From Arthrobacter alpinus (GTDB lineage Bacteria > Actinomycetota > Actinomycetes > Actinomycetales > Micrococcaceae), in the NCBI RefSeq assembly GCF_001294625.1, contig NZ_CP012677.1:3100001-3164000 (forward strand): 64,000 nt of DNA. The letters are read 5' to 3'. Under the pieces are notes generated by a model. That model searched no databases. It saw only the letters and a list, made by a program, of their open reading frames with translations, and was not told the DNA's origin. The translations under genes and the position numbers were made by a program. Shown piece after piece: positions 37,465 through 46,879 of the stretch. The first letter of the stretch is position 1. The number at the start of each line of letters is the position of its first letter.

Positions 37465-39918
37465 ATGCAAGTTTTCACGCGAGCCTACTTCAGGCGCACA
37501 GGTGCAGCCTGCGCCGCAGCAGCGGTGCTGATCGGCGGAACTTTTACCGGCGGTTCGGCCTCCGCAGCGCCATTGCTGCAGCCAACGCCAACCTCGACGG
37601 CAGCGGAAGCCGCTACGAGCCCCGCCACCGAGGCGTCATCACTGCCCGGTGGCCTCGACGAGGCGCTGCGGCGTGATTTGGGCATGAGCGTTGCCGAATT
37701 CAACGCCCAGGGCGCTCTCGCCGCAAAGGCTGCGGCCATCCAGTCCGCTGTCACCGCGGCCGACCCCGGCGCCGTGGTTTCTCTTTCTGGGGACACCATC
37801 AAGGTCCAGACCTCGGCCCCCGAGGTTGCCAAGGCTGCGGCCGGAACCGCCAAGCTTGCTACTTCCGCACCGGCGACGCCGTCACCCGCCAAGGTTGAAG
37901 CGACCGGTGTTGATGCACTTTTCAACGACTACGTGGCGACATTCGGCGCGAAGAATCTGCTGTCAGTTTCGGTGAACATCAAGGGGGAATACGTTATCCG
38001 GACGGGCGAACCGACGCCTCAAGCGTTTGCCGGATCCTCCGAGCCTTCCGTGGCGGACTTCGCCGCCAAATACGGAAATGTGGTGCTAGAGGTTGCCAAC
38101 GGCCCCGCCAAAGCTACCTACACACCTGGCGGTCCATTCGATGTGGTCAACGGCCAAGGCTACGCCGCCCTTAATCCGGCCACGGGCGGTGGCTTCATCT
38201 GCAGCACGGGGTGGAACGGCTTTAGTAAAAAGGGCGCACCCGCCGTCATCTCCGCGGGCCACTGCTCCATGGATGGGGCCGCGGCTCTAGCGCTACTTAC
38301 CAATCCTCTGGCGGATGAGGCGGTGACCGGCGATCCAAATATCAAGGCTCAGCCGATGGCAATGCTAGGAACGATGGGCTTCTCCCAGTTTGGTGGCCCC
38401 AAGAACACCAGGACCACGGCCAATGCCGACAACATTCATGCCGAAGGCAATATCGGCACCGACGTCTCTGTCATAGACAATATTGCACCCAACTTGGGCC
38501 AGGTGCCGAAGCTGGCAAAGTGGACGGGAGCTGCGGGCTGGACCGCAGCGGAACAAATCTCCACCGACTCCAGCAATGTCGCCGTCACTGGCGTTGAATC
38601 TGCCACGCTGGGTGCCCCCGTTTGCAAGTCGGGCCGCAGCACGGGCTGGACGTGTGCAAAAGTCGATGAGATGGGGGCCTATGTCATTGCAGGCATCAAC
38701 TACCCATCGACAGAGAATCCCGGCGGAGATCCGGCGGACCTGCGTGCCGTTCGCGGCTTTGTGTCCATCACCGACACCCCGATGAGCGCACACGGTGACT
38801 CTGGAGGTCCTGTCATTTTCGGCAACTCCGCCGTCGGCATCGTCAGCGGTGGCGGGACACTAAACGACGGCAAGAACTTTGCCATTACCGCAGACTTGGT
38901 GACGGCTCTGGCGGCAACTGACGGCTACACCGTCAAGATCTTCCTGAACAATCCCGCGATGACCACCACCGGCACCGTCTACCGCAACGGCGCTATCAGG
39001 GGCACAGTTGCTGGCGCACCGGCAGGCACGATTGTCACGGTCACCATTGACGGCGCGCCCAAGGATGTTCCCGTTGGGGCCGACGACACCTGGAGTATCC
39101 AGGCCCCCGGTGCGTTGGGCACGTTCCACATCACGGCACAGGCCAAGAACGGCTTCAGCACCTCGGGCACTGTGTCGTCCTCCATTGAGGTGGTGAATGA
39201 GACCCTTGCCGCTCCCGTATTCACCGCGCCGGCCCTCAACGGCTCGGCAGCCGCCCCTGTCACGGCCATCACGGGAACCGGCATGGCCGGAGCCACGGTC
39301 ATCTTGACCGGCGACGTCTCCGGCACTGCAGTTGTTGGCAGCGATGGCACGTGGACGCTGGCCGTCAAGCCGGGCCTCACCGTCGGCAGCTACGCGGTCA
39401 CCGCCTCGCAGAAGCACACCGACTGGAACGATTCCCCGTCCGCCACCAACAACTTCAAAGTTGTTCCGGCCGCCCCGGCGGTCACCTCCCCCACCAATGG
39501 CCAGCAGTTCGGGGCCAGCGAGGGTCCCACCGTCATCTCAGGAACCAACATCGCGGGCGCAGCGGTGACCGTGACCGTCGACGGCCAGCAGCACAAGGCC
39601 ACGGTGACTGGCACCACCTGGAGCTTCACGTTTAGCCAGAAGTTCGGTGCCGGAAACCACAGTGTCTCAGCCGTGCAAAACGTTGACGGCGTGGATTCGC
39701 TCATTGCTGCCTCCAACTTCACTGTGCTGGCTGCCCCCGTGCCGGCTGGCACCACGGCACACACCCAAACTCCGGCGCCCATTGCGATCAACTCTCTGGC
39801 CGCAACGGGCGCATCCAACTCGACGCTTCTGCTCGGTGGCGCCGGGGGTCTGCTGCTCCTGGGTGGCGGGGCGACCTTGCTGATTCGTCGCCGCAAGGAC
39901 GGAAAGGACCGTTCGTAA
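37465..39918 (+). CDS. Secreted serine protease with Ig-like repeats and LAATG sortase anchor
   Basis: An 817-aa surface protein. A signal peptide (cleavage near ASA-AP, ~residue 35) and a pro-region lead to a chymotrypsin-like domain with His266 (SAGHCS), Asp333 (TDVSVID) and Ser446 (GDSGGP). It resembles streptogrisin-type S1 proteases. Three Ig/bacterial adhesin-type beta domains follow (residues ~495-755). The C-terminus has LAATG at 778-782, a hydrophobic Gly/Leu helix and RRRKDGK, a class E-type sortase signal. It should be displayed on the cell wall. AGGGGG precedes the ATG. Substrate proteins are unknown. Confidence 0.92.
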   Translation: MQVFTRAYFRRTGAACAAAAVLIGGTFTGGSASAAPLLQPTPTSTAAEAATSPATEASSLPGGLDEALRRDLGMSVAEFNAQGALAAKAAAIQSAVTAADPGAVVSLSGDTIKVQTSAPEVAKAAAGTAKLATSAPATPSPAKVEATGVDALFNDYVATFGAKNLLSVSVNIKGEYVIRTGEPTPQAFAGSSEPSVADFAAKYGNVVLEVANGPAKATYTPGGPFDVVNGQGYAALNPATGGGFICSTGWNGFSKKGAPAVISAGHCSMDGAAALALLTNPLADEAVTGDPNIKAQPMAMLGTMGFSQFGGPKNTRTTANADNIHAEGNIGTDVSVIDNIAPNLGQVPKLAKWTGAAGWTAAEQISTDSSNVAVTGVESATLGAPVCKSGRSTGWTCAKVDEMGAYVIAGINYPSTENPGGDPADLRAVRGFVSITDTPMSAHGDSGGPVIFGNSAVGIVSGGGTLNDGKNFAITADLVTALAATDGYTVKIFLNNPAMTTTGTVYRNGAIRGTVAGAPAGTIVTVTIDGAPKDVPVGADDTWSIQAPGALGTFHITAQAKNGFSTSGTVSSSIEVVNETLAAPVFTAPALNGSAAAPVTAITGTGMAGATVILTGDVSGTAVVGSDGTWTLAVKPGLTVGSYAVTASQKHTDWNDSPSATNNFKVVPAAPAVTSPTNGQQFGASEGPTVISGTNIAGAAVTVTVDGQQHKATVTGTTWSFTFSQKFGAGNHSVSAVQNVDGVDSLIAASNFTVLAAPVPAGTTAHTQTPAPIAINSLAATGASNSTLLLGGAGGLLLLGGGATLLIRRRKDGKDRS

Positions 39919-40074
39919 GCTCTAAGTCGAGGGGCTGCAGCCTGTTTCCGCGTGGCAGGCATCACTGCCCATAATGCAGGCCGCCGCTGCGGATGAGGAA
40001 ACCGGCGAGACTCCCCTGGTCGTCAAGGAATCCCCTGGCCTCGCCACCCCCCTATAAGTCGCTAGGATGACACC

Positions 40075-41079
40075 ATGATCCAAACCTTCCGGGCGCACGA
40101 CGCCGTTGAACTCGCCGTCGTGGAACGCAGTGGATTTGTGGAGTCCCGCCACCTGGGATCCGCCGTCGTACTAGCAGGGGACGGCTCAGTGGTGACGAAA
40201 CTGGGCGACATCAACGCACCCATCTTCCCCCGATCGTGCCTGAAGCCGTTTCAGGCCCTTGCCGCCATGCAGGCAGGCGTTCCACTCCGTGGCGCACAGG
40301 TGGCCATCGCCGCCGGCAGCCACACAGGTTCCCTGGAACATATGGACGTGGTTGCCGGGATGCTCAAGGCCGCCAACCTCACCGAGACCGCCTTGGGGTG
40401 CCCCGCCGCGTGGCCATCGGATCCTGCAGCCCGCGACTGGCTGGTCCGTACCGAACGCGGCAAGTCCAAGCTGGCCATGAACTGCTCCGGCAAGCACGCT
40501 GCCTTCCTGTGGGCCTGTTCCGAGAACGGTTGGGACACTGCGGGTTACCTGGAACCCAACCACCCCATGCAGCGGGCTGTTCGCACGGTTGTTGAGGAAT
40601 ACACGGGCGGACCGGTCCTGCACACGGGCATCGACGGTTGCGGGGCACCGGTGCTTGCGGTGACTCTCAAGGGCCTGGCACGCGCCTTCACCACCCTGGC
40701 GAAGGCGCCGTCGAACAAGCATGCCAACGCCCGCACCGCCACCGTTGCCACCTCTATGCTGGACTATCCGTGGGCCGTGGAAGGCCACGGCCGGCCCAAC
40801 ACCGTGGTCATGGACGATCTGGGTGTCCTGGCCAAAATGGGCGCCGAGGGTGTCTTGGCCATGGCCACCCCCACGGGCGCCAGCGTCGCCGTGAAAATGC
40901 TTGACGGCAATGGCCGCGCAGCCACCTTGGTGGGCCTGACGCTGCTGGCAGCCGCAGGCGCCCTGGACGTCCCCGAGGTTGCCGGGGTCCTGGGCAAGGT
41001 GGTGCCCCCCGTCTTGGGCGGTGAGCGGCCCGCCGGCAGTCTGCGGCTGGGGCAGGCCGTCAGCGCCCTGCTGGACTGA
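40075..41079 (+). CDS. Asparaginase (Rhizobium etli AnsA / asparaginase II family)
   Basis: A 334-aa protein with the family core FPRSCLKPFQALA (Ser-x-x-Lys in a beta-lactamase-like fold), AAGSHTGS, and MNCSGKHAAFLWAC with the conserved cysteine and lysine. Members hydrolyse L-asparagine to aspartate and ammonia and are unrelated to the E. coli enzymes. It is cytoplasmic, with no signal peptide. TAGGAT lies 6 bases before the ATG with no ribosome site, so it is probably leaderless. The sterol-carrier-like gene follows after 13 bases and is likely co-transcribed. Confidence 0.9.
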   Translation: MIQTFRAHDAVELAVVERSGFVESRHLGSAVVLAGDGSVVTKLGDINAPIFPRSCLKPFQALAAMQAGVPLRGAQVAIAAGSHTGSLEHMDVVAGMLKAANLTETALGCPAAWPSDPAARDWLVRTERGKSKLAMNCSGKHAAFLWACSENGWDTAGYLEPNHPMQRAVRTVVEEYTGGPVLHTGIDGCGAPVLAVTLKGLARAFTTLAKAPSNKHANARTATVATSMLDYPWAVEGHGRPNTVVMDDLGVLAKMGAEGVLAMATPTGASVAVKMLDGNGRAATLVGLTLLAAAGALDVPEVAGVLGKVVPPVLGGERPAGSLRLGQAVSALLD

Positions 41080-41092
41080 AAGGAGCATCATC

Positions 41093-41446
41093 ATGGTCGC
41101 ACGTCGTCGCATTGACCTCGCCGAGGGACAAGCCGCCCTGGCCGCATGGCAACAAGGCGATGCACCCCGCGCCGTGATGGCCACGGCCGTGCGCTATTCA
41201 CTGGAAGAGATCACGGCCCGGGCGCCCGGGAATTCTGTAGAGGTCCGGGTCCCGCCCTTTGGTGTCACACAGTGCATCGCCGGGCCCCGTCACACCCGGG
41301 GTACCCCACCGAACGTTGTGGAGTGCGACGCCGAAACTTGGCTGGCACTGGTGACCGGCACCCTGGACTGGGCAGACGCCGTCGGACGCGGTCTTGTGGC
41401 GGCATCGGGGCTGCGGGCGGAGCTTTCGCAGGAACTTCCGCTCTAA
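41093..41446 (+). CDS. Sterol-carrier-like family protein (Rv0807-like)
   Basis: A 117-aa protein of the actinobacterial SCP-like family found next to purF. It opens with RRRIDLAEGQAALAAWQQG and contains VRVPPFGVTQCIAGPRHTRG and NVVECDAETWLALVTG, the last resembling the SCP2 lipid-binding fold. The biochemical role is unknown. The ATG at 41093 is chosen because AAAGGAG lies upstream; the frame is open further upstream but runs inside the asparaginase gene. Its order with purF-purM matches what I recall for mycobacteria. Confidence 0.86.
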   Translation: MVARRRIDLAEGQAALAAWQQGDAPRAVMATAVRYSLEEITARAPGNSVEVRVPPFGVTQCIAGPRHTRGTPPNVVECDAETWLALVTGTLDWADAVGRGLVAASGLRAELSQELPL

Positions 41447-41493
41447 GAAGCACCCGCCACGGGCTCCTAGGTTGGGCAGGTAGGCTTAAGGCC

Positions 41494-41844
41494 ATGACGT
41501 CCCAGCCAGCACAGAACCCCTCCGAAACACCCGCACCCCTGGTGGAGCGACGTGAACTGACGGTACGCCGCGCGCCCAAGTTTGTGCCGTTCATGATTGC
41601 TGGCGCCCTGGCGGGCGTGGTGACGGCAGCAATTTTCACACTCCTGGCCCCCGGCGGTGAGGAATTTGAGGCCAGCAGCATCTTCGGTTTCTTCACGGTA
41701 CTGCTGATGGTCCCCGGAGCCGGCCTGGGCGCCATTGTGGCGCTGGTCATCGACCGTCAAAGTGTGCGACGCGCTAAGACGGCCGTGGTTCAGTTTGTCC
41801 CCGACAGCGAGGGTGGCCCGGATGCTGGCGACGAACGCGCCTGA
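41494..41844 (+). CDS. Small two-helix membrane protein, unknown function
   Basis: A 116-aa protein with a cytoplasmic N-terminus (PLVERRELTVRRAPKFV), two hydrophobic helices (VPFMIAGALAGVVTAAIFTL and FFTVLLMVPGAGLGAIVALV), and an acidic tail. No catalytic motif is visible. The ATG at 41494 is preferred over longer frames because TAGGCT lies 7 bases upstream and the upstream codons overlap the preceding gene. It lies between the SCP-like gene and purF, all on the same strand. Confidence 0.8.
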   Translation: MTSQPAQNPSETPAPLVERRELTVRRAPKFVPFMIAGALAGVVTAAIFTLLAPGGEEFEASSIFGFFTVLLMVPGAGLGAIVALVIDRQSVRRAKTAVVQFVPDSEGGPDAGDERA

Positions 41845-41910
41845 GGCCGCCGGCATAACGTGCGTCACAGTAGGTTAGAGAGCGCCAGCATTACATGAGA
41901 TAATTTTCTC

Positions 41911-43476
41911 GTGGCACGCGGAGACGGAAAACTATCCCATGATCTTTTACCCGGCGAAAAGGGACCTCAGGACGCTTGTGGCGTTCTGGGCATCTGGGCA
42001 CCCGGTGAAGAGGTTGCAAAACTAACCTATTACGGGCTGTATTCACTACAGCACCGTGGTCAGGAATCGGCTGGCATCGCAACAAGCGACGGCAAGCGGA
42101 TCAGTGTGTACAAGGACATGGGGCTCGTTTCCCAGGTCTTTGACGAATCCACGCTGAACACCTTGACGGGGCACATGGCTGTGGGCCATTGCCGGTATTC
42201 CACCACGGGCTCCTCGAACTGGGCCAACGCCCAGCCGACCTTGGGCGCCACCAGCAGCGGCACTGTCGCCCTGGCGCACAACGGCAACCTGACGAACTCG
42301 GCCGAGCTCTATGACATGGTGCTGGCACAAGAAGGTGTCCCCACCTCCGGTGAGATGGCGCAAGGCAACACCTCCGACACCGCACTTGTCACCACCTTGC
42401 TCAAGGGCCAGGAAGGCCGCTCCCTCGAGGCCACGGCCATGGAGCTGCTGCCCAAGATCCACGGCGCCTTCTGCTTCGTTTTCATGGACGAACACACCCT
42501 TTACGCGGCTCGCGACCCCCACGGCGTGCGCCCGCTGGTTCTGGGCCGCCTAGAAAACGGCTGGGTAGTGGCCTCCGAGAACGCCGCGCTGGCCACCATG
42601 GGCGCCAGTTTCATCCGCGAAATTGACCCCGGCGAATTCATCGCTATCGACGAAGACGGCGTGCGCAGTCAGCGCTTTGCACCCGCCACCCCGGCTGGCT
42701 GCGTCTTTGAATACGTGTACCTGGCCCGCCCGGACGCCACCATTGCCGGACGCTCCGTCTACGAAGCCCGCGTTGAAATGGGCCGCCAACTGGCCCGCGA
42801 AAACCACGCCGAGGCCGATCTGGTCATCCCCGTACCCGAATCCGGCACCCCGGCGGCCATCGGCTATGCCGAACAGTCGGGCATCCCCTTTGCCCACGGC
42901 TTCGTCAAGAACGCCTACGTGGGGCGCACCTTCATCCAGCCCAGCGAGACCCTGCGCAAGCTCGGCATCCGTCTCAAGCTCAACGCCCTAGAGTCCGTGA
43001 TCCGCGGCAAACGGATTGTGGTGGTGGATGATTCAATCGTCCGCGGTAACACCCAGCGCGCCGTGGTGCGGATGCTCCGCGAGGCCGGCGCCGCTGAAAT
43101 CCACGTGAAGATTTCTTCCCCGCCCGTTCGCTGGCCATGCTTCTACGGCATCGACTTCGCTTCACGTGCGGAGCTGATCGCCAACGGTGCAGCCATTGCC
43201 GAGATCAGCAAGTCGATCGGTGCCGATTCCTTGGCCTATATTTCCGAAGATGGCATGATCGACGCCACCTTGCAGCCGCGCGAGCGCCTGTGCACCGCCT
43301 GCTTCACGGGCACCTACCCGATCGAACTTCCCTCCAGCGACCGCTTGGGCAAGAACCTGCTCGAGCGCACCAAGCCAGCCGACACCACCACCTCCACCGG
43401 TTGCGATCCGGGCCCTGATGCGGAACTGGAAACTATCCTGACCGATCAAGACCGCACCGCCGCTGACGGCTCCTAA
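41911..43476 (+). CDS. purF: Amidophosphoribosyltransferase
   Basis: A 521-aa enzyme that commits PRPP to purine synthesis using glutamine. The first 22 residues are a propeptide; cleavage would expose Cys23 (DACGVLG) as the glutaminase nucleophile. The PRPP loop is VVVDDSIVRGNTQR. Four cysteines (in AGCVFEY, RWPCFYG and the CTAC pair) fit the [4Fe-4S] cluster of the Bacillus-type enzyme, implying oxygen sensitivity. The start is a GTG with GATAAT 6 bases upstream and no ribosome site, so it is probably leaderless. purM follows after 23 bases. Confidence 0.97.
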   Translation: MARGDGKLSHDLLPGEKGPQDACGVLGIWAPGEEVAKLTYYGLYSLQHRGQESAGIATSDGKRISVYKDMGLVSQVFDESTLNTLTGHMAVGHCRYSTTGSSNWANAQPTLGATSSGTVALAHNGNLTNSAELYDMVLAQEGVPTSGEMAQGNTSDTALVTTLLKGQEGRSLEATAMELLPKIHGAFCFVFMDEHTLYAARDPHGVRPLVLGRLENGWVVASENAALATMGASFIREIDPGEFIAIDEDGVRSQRFAPATPAGCVFEYVYLARPDATIAGRSVYEARVEMGRQLARENHAEADLVIPVPESGTPAAIGYAEQSGIPFAHGFVKNAYVGRTFIQPSETLRKLGIRLKLNALESVIRGKRIVVVDDSIVRGNTQRAVVRMLREAGAAEIHVKISSPPVRWPCFYGIDFASRAELIANGAAIAEISKSIGADSLAYISEDGMIDATLQPRERLCTACFTGTYPIELPSSDRLGKNLLERTKPADTTTSTGCDPGPDAELETILTDQDRTAADGS

Positions 43477-43499
43477 GAAAATCGCAGGAAAGAGACGCC

Positions 43500-44642
43500 A
43501 TGACCAACGCCTCCCAGGACTCCACATCCATCACCTACGCCAGCGCCGGGGTTGACACCGAAGCCGGGGACCGCGCCGTCGAACTCATGAAGGAAGCCGT
43601 CAAGGCGACCCATGGGCCCTCCGTCATTGGCGGATTCGGCGGATTCGCCGGACTCTACGACGTTTCCAGGCTGCTGACTTACAAGAAGCCGTACCTGGCC
43701 ACCTCCACCGACGGCGTCGGCACGAAGGTTGCCATCGCTCAGGCCATGGACATCCACGACACCATCGGGTTCGACCTGGTGGGCATGGTGGTCGACGACA
43801 TTGTGGTGGTGGGCGCCGAACCCCTGTTCATGACCGACTACATCGCCACGGGCAAGGTTGTCCCGGAGCGCGTGGCGGACATCGTCCGCGGCATCGCCGC
43901 CGCCTGCAAGGTGGCCGGAACCGCCTTGGTCGGTGGCGAAACCGCCGAACACCCCGGGCTGCTGGCCCCTGATGAGTACGACGTCGCAGGTGCCTGCACC
44001 GGTGTTGTTGAGGCCGACTTGTTGCTGGGTCCCGAACGCGTCCGCGCCGGTGATGTCATCATCGGCATGGCTTCCTCGGGCCTGCACTCCAACGGTTACT
44101 CCCTGGTCCGGCGCGTCATCAACCACGCCGGTTGGGCACTGGAACGTCAGGTTTCTGAGCTGGGCCGCACCCTCGGTGAGGAACTGCTGGAGCCGACCCG
44201 CGTCTACGCCGCCGACTGCCTGGATCTGACCCGCTACCTGCCTGTCACCCAGGAGCAGGCCGTGCACGGTTTCAGCCATGTGACCGGTGGTGGCTTGGCT
44301 GCGAACCTGGCCCGCGTGCTGCCCCAGGGACTCATCGCCACGGTAGACCGCTCCACCTGGAGCCTGCCGGCCATTTTCAACCTGGTCTCCCAGCTGGGCA
44401 ATGTGCCGTTGGCCGACCTTGAACGCACACTGAACCTGGGTGTGGGCATGGTGGCGGTGGTTTCCGCCGACGCCGCCGACGCCGCGGTGGAGCGCCTGAA
44501 CTCTCGCGGCGTGCCGTCCTGGGTCATGGGCACCGTGGCGGCCGAGGCATCCGATTCGATCAAGACCGGTTCCGACTACACCCAGGGCGCCAAGGGCGTC
44601 GACGGCGGCGCCGTCCGTCTGGTCGGCAACTACGCCTCCTAA
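43500..44642 (+). CDS. purM: Phosphoribosylformylglycinamidine cyclo-ligase
   Basis: A 380-aa AIR synthetase that closes the imidazole ring from FGAM with ATP. Motifs include ATHGPSVIGGFGGFAGLYD, STDGVGTKVAIA, DLVGMVVDDIVVVGAEPLF and LVGGETAEHPG. The length is about 30 residues longer than E. coli PurM, mostly in the N-terminus. AGGAAAG upstream is the ribosome site, as expected for an internal operon gene. A very strong terminator hairpin follows 28 bases after the stop. Confidence 0.97.
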   Translation: MTNASQDSTSITYASAGVDTEAGDRAVELMKEAVKATHGPSVIGGFGGFAGLYDVSRLLTYKKPYLATSTDGVGTKVAIAQAMDIHDTIGFDLVGMVVDDIVVVGAEPLFMTDYIATGKVVPERVADIVRGIAAACKVAGTALVGGETAEHPGLLAPDEYDVAGACTGVVEADLLLGPERVRAGDVIIGMASSGLHSNGYSLVRRVINHAGWALERQVSELGRTLGEELLEPTRVYAADCLDLTRYLPVTQEQAVHGFSHVTGGGLAANLARVLPQGLIATVDRSTWSLPAIFNLVSQLGNVPLADLERTLNLGVGMVAVVSADAADAAVERLNSRGVPSWVMGTVAAEASDSIKTGSDYTQGAKGVDGGAVRLVGNYAS

Positions 44643-44670
44643 GGGCCAATCCACGCACCCGCGCTGGAAG

Positions 44671-44736
44671 ATGATCCCGTTCCCGCTTTCTGATCCCGGA
44701 ATTCCGGCTTCAGAAAGCGGGAACGGGATCATTTTT
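44671..44736 (+). terminator. purM terminator with 23-bp perfect stem
   Basis: Arms 44671-44693 and 44710-44732 are perfectly complementary (ATGATCCCGTTCCCG... and its complement). The 16-base loop holds a further palindrome CCGGAATTCCGG. The right arm runs straight into TTTT, so it is an intrinsic terminator for purFM; it is symmetrical enough to work in both directions. Confidence 0.95.
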
Positions 44737-44896
44737 GCCGGAGGACGTGACAGCATTGGGTGGGGCCACAACTGCGAGGGCCCCGACCCAGGAACGAGGT
44801 TGGGGAGCATTTGGGGAACAACAAAATCCCCGCCCGTCGCCCAGCAAAGTTGCTGTGCGTCGTGCAGGGTTTGTTGCGTTTGGTGTCTAAGCGGTC

Positions 44897-45127
44897 CTAG
44901 CCAATGCGGCGGGTTTCCACGTCGTCGTCTTCCTCAAACTGATCCGCATATTTGTCTTCATATGCTGAATAGTCGGGCTCTGCAGGAACCTCAATGTGAC
45001 GGCTCGGGGCTCGCCGAGTAGTTCCACCGAGCTCTTTTTGCAGAGCTGAATAATCAGTGTTCGGGGAGTAGTACTTAATGTCCCGAGCCTGCTTGGTTGC
45101 CTTCGCCTTTTGACGGCCGCGCCCCAT
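44897..45127 (-). CDS. DUF3073 protein (Rv0810c-like)
   Basis: A 76-aa, highly charged protein that begins MGRGRQKAKATKQARDIKYY and has a tyrosine/acidic-rich middle (SALQKELGG, then DYSAYEDKYAD). This is the conserved actinobacterial DUF3073 pattern downstream of purM. It is basic at the start and acidic at the end; the function is unknown. AAAGGGGG precedes the ATG at a good distance. It converges on purM, separated by the long terminator hairpin. Confidence 0.92.
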   Translation of the reverse strand: MGRGRQKAKATKQARDIKYYSPNTDYSALQKELGGTTRRAPSRHIEVPAEPDYSAYEDKYADQFEEDDDVETRRIG

Positions 45128-45421
45128 GGCGTGACCCCCTTTTTACACTTGGACCGGAGGTGGTCGCTCGGGCTGAGAGCGAGGCTCCGGAATATTCGGT
45201 CAATTTGTCGTACTCCTAGATTACATGAGTTCTGCACCAACTGCGCCCGCTAATGGGTTGTTCTGCCCACCTCCTTCTCTGGAACATTCCCAAACACCCC
45301 CGTATTGTTCGATAGAGTCACTTACATGGGGAATTATTTCCCGTGGGGAAGCATTATTTGCGCTGTGGGCGAAGGCTCCGACGCGAAGAAATTTTCCTTT
45401 TCCAAGCGATAGGTTTGCGCC
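45128..45421. promoter_or_regulatory. Divergent promoter region of DUF3073 and septum-formation genes
   Basis: These 294 bases are AT-richer than the surroundings and hold no convincing gene. A 77-codon frame at 45225 has no start signal. On the plus strand TAGGTT at 45410-45415 lies 6 bases before the GTG at 45422 and is the likely -10 of the septum-formation gene. Confidence 0.5.
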
Positions 45422-46816
45422 GTGTCCCGGTGCGGCAGGGAAGGAACGTTCGTCATGAATGGTCAGGAAAACGGAAACGATCAGGAGCCGGGGGCGAACC
45501 CTCCTGCCTCTGATGGTGACGATGCCGCGACGAACCGTTCGCCGGAGATCTCCGGGACGGACTTCGACTTTGCCGAACCTGAGCTGGATTCCGCCGAGAT
45601 CAGTGCCGATGTGGCCGAAAGTGTGAACCTAGACGAGGTTGCAGCCGAAGCCGCCGCGGTTGAACGTGAGGCTTCACGGTCAGCCGAGCTCCCAGCATCG
45701 GAAATCATCGCCTCCGTACCAAAGTCGGGCATTGCTTTTGACACACCCGCCACTCATGGGGACTGGGATGTGGATGAGTCCACGGTCCTGCGCACAGATT
45801 TCAGCAAGCCGCCCGTTGCCAATAATCCGTGGACACCCCCCGCGGGGCCGGCTCCGGTGCCGCCACGCCCAGCCACGCCGCCCGAGCATACTGCGCCGGT
45901 GGAGAGTGCGCCGGTCGAAAGCGGGGAGGAGGCCCCGACATCACACCTGGGCCACAGTGTTGACGACGGTTCGGGCTGGCGCCGCCCGGAAACCCAGTGG
46001 CAGCCCAGGGCCAATGCCTGGCAGTCGCCCGGGCAGGTAGCCCAAGGCGTCGTCGACGCAGCGGCGCTGGCCGCTGCCGAGGGTTCCATCGAGGGTTCTG
46101 CCGAGGGCACGACGGCAGCCGGTCAGCCCACCGCCCCAGTACCGCAGAGCCAAGCCCAGCTCAGCTACGGTGCACCAGTCCCCCCGGGAGTGCCGCCCTC
46201 CGCGACCCCTGCTCAGGCAGGTAGCCAGCCACCGTACGGCGCGCCCGGGCACCAGGGCCCAGATCAGGGAACCCCCGGCAACAAGAACAAGTTGTTCATC
46301 ATTTTGGGCGTGGCAGTATTCGGCGTGGCGCTTATCGTCCTGCTGATCTGGATGCTTATCGGGCTCCTGACAGGAGGCAGCAAAACGGACAGTGCCGGCT
46401 CCGTCCCGGTCACCTCAACAGCATCTACCACTGCCTCCCAAGACACCGGTGACCCAGAGCTACGCGTCAGCCAAGCATCACCTTTGAAATGGCTGACAGG
46501 AGACTGCCTGCGCGGTTTCACCACGGTCGCCAAGCCCGCCGACATCGTCCAGTGCAACAGCCCGCACTCAGCACAGGTGGTGGAGACGTTCAAATACGAC
46601 GCGGCTGAGACGTTTCCTGGCGCAGATGCCGTCAAGGCGAAGGGCGTAGATGTGTGCACCGCCGTGTCGTTGACGGATGCGGCAAAGGCTTACACCGACC
46701 TGAAGACCTTTAGAGGCCTTCCGACGGCGGGGTCCTGGGGCACTGGTGATCGCACCATTCAATGCATCGTCGTTGACCCGACAGGCGAGAACCTGAAGAC
46801 CTCACTGGTTAGGTAA
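45422..46816 (+). CDS. Septum formation family membrane protein
   Basis: A 464-aa protein. The first ~280 residues are acidic, then Pro/Ala/Gln-rich and probably disordered. One membrane helix follows (FIILGVAVFGVALIVLLIWML, ~residues 290-315). The extracytoplasmic C-terminus has W-x-x-GDCL, ADIVQCNSPHSAQVVET and two further cysteines, the Septum_form domain. That places it at the cell envelope, perhaps in division. Start choice is open: GTG at 45422 fits a leaderless transcript (TAGGTT 6 bases upstream), while ATG at 45455 has AAGGAA upstream and would give 453 aa. Confidence 0.83.
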   Translation: MSRCGREGTFVMNGQENGNDQEPGANPPASDGDDAATNRSPEISGTDFDFAEPELDSAEISADVAESVNLDEVAAEAAAVEREASRSAELPASEIIASVPKSGIAFDTPATHGDWDVDESTVLRTDFSKPPVANNPWTPPAGPAPVPPRPATPPEHTAPVESAPVESGEEAPTSHLGHSVDDGSGWRRPETQWQPRANAWQSPGQVAQGVVDAAALAAAEGSIEGSAEGTTAAGQPTAPVPQSQAQLSYGAPVPPGVPPSATPAQAGSQPPYGAPGHQGPDQGTPGNKNKLFIILGVAVFGVALIVLLIWMLIGLLTGGSKTDSAGSVPVTSTASTTASQDTGDPELRVSQASPLKWLTGDCLRGFTTVAKPADIVQCNSPHSAQVVETFKYDAAETFPGADAVKAKGVDVCTAVSLTDAAKAYTDLKTFRGLPTAGSWGTGDRTIQCIVVDPTGENLKTSLVR

Positions 46817-46826
46817 CTCAGGCACC

Positions 46827-46872
46827 GGTGGTCGGGCTTGTCCAGCCCTTGGTCTGGACAAGCCCGACCACC
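46827..46872. terminator. Bidirectional terminator between septum-formation gene and clpB
   Basis: Arms 46827-46845 and 46854-46872 pair perfectly over 19 bp around the loop CCCTTGGT. It sits 10 bases after one stop codon and 7 bases before the other of two convergent genes. The arm begins GGTGGTCGGGC, as in the crp terminator. Confidence 0.92.
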
Positions 46873-46879
46873 GCAAACG

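Noticed and set aside
43473..44810. A 445-codon frame on the minus strand
   Set aside because: It covers purM in antisense, with no ribosome site and no recognisable domain; it also crosses the purM terminator.
45225..45458. A 77-codon ORF upstream of the septum-formation gene
   Set aside because: It overlaps the proposed promoter and the start of the real gene, has no start signal and no similarity that I recognise.
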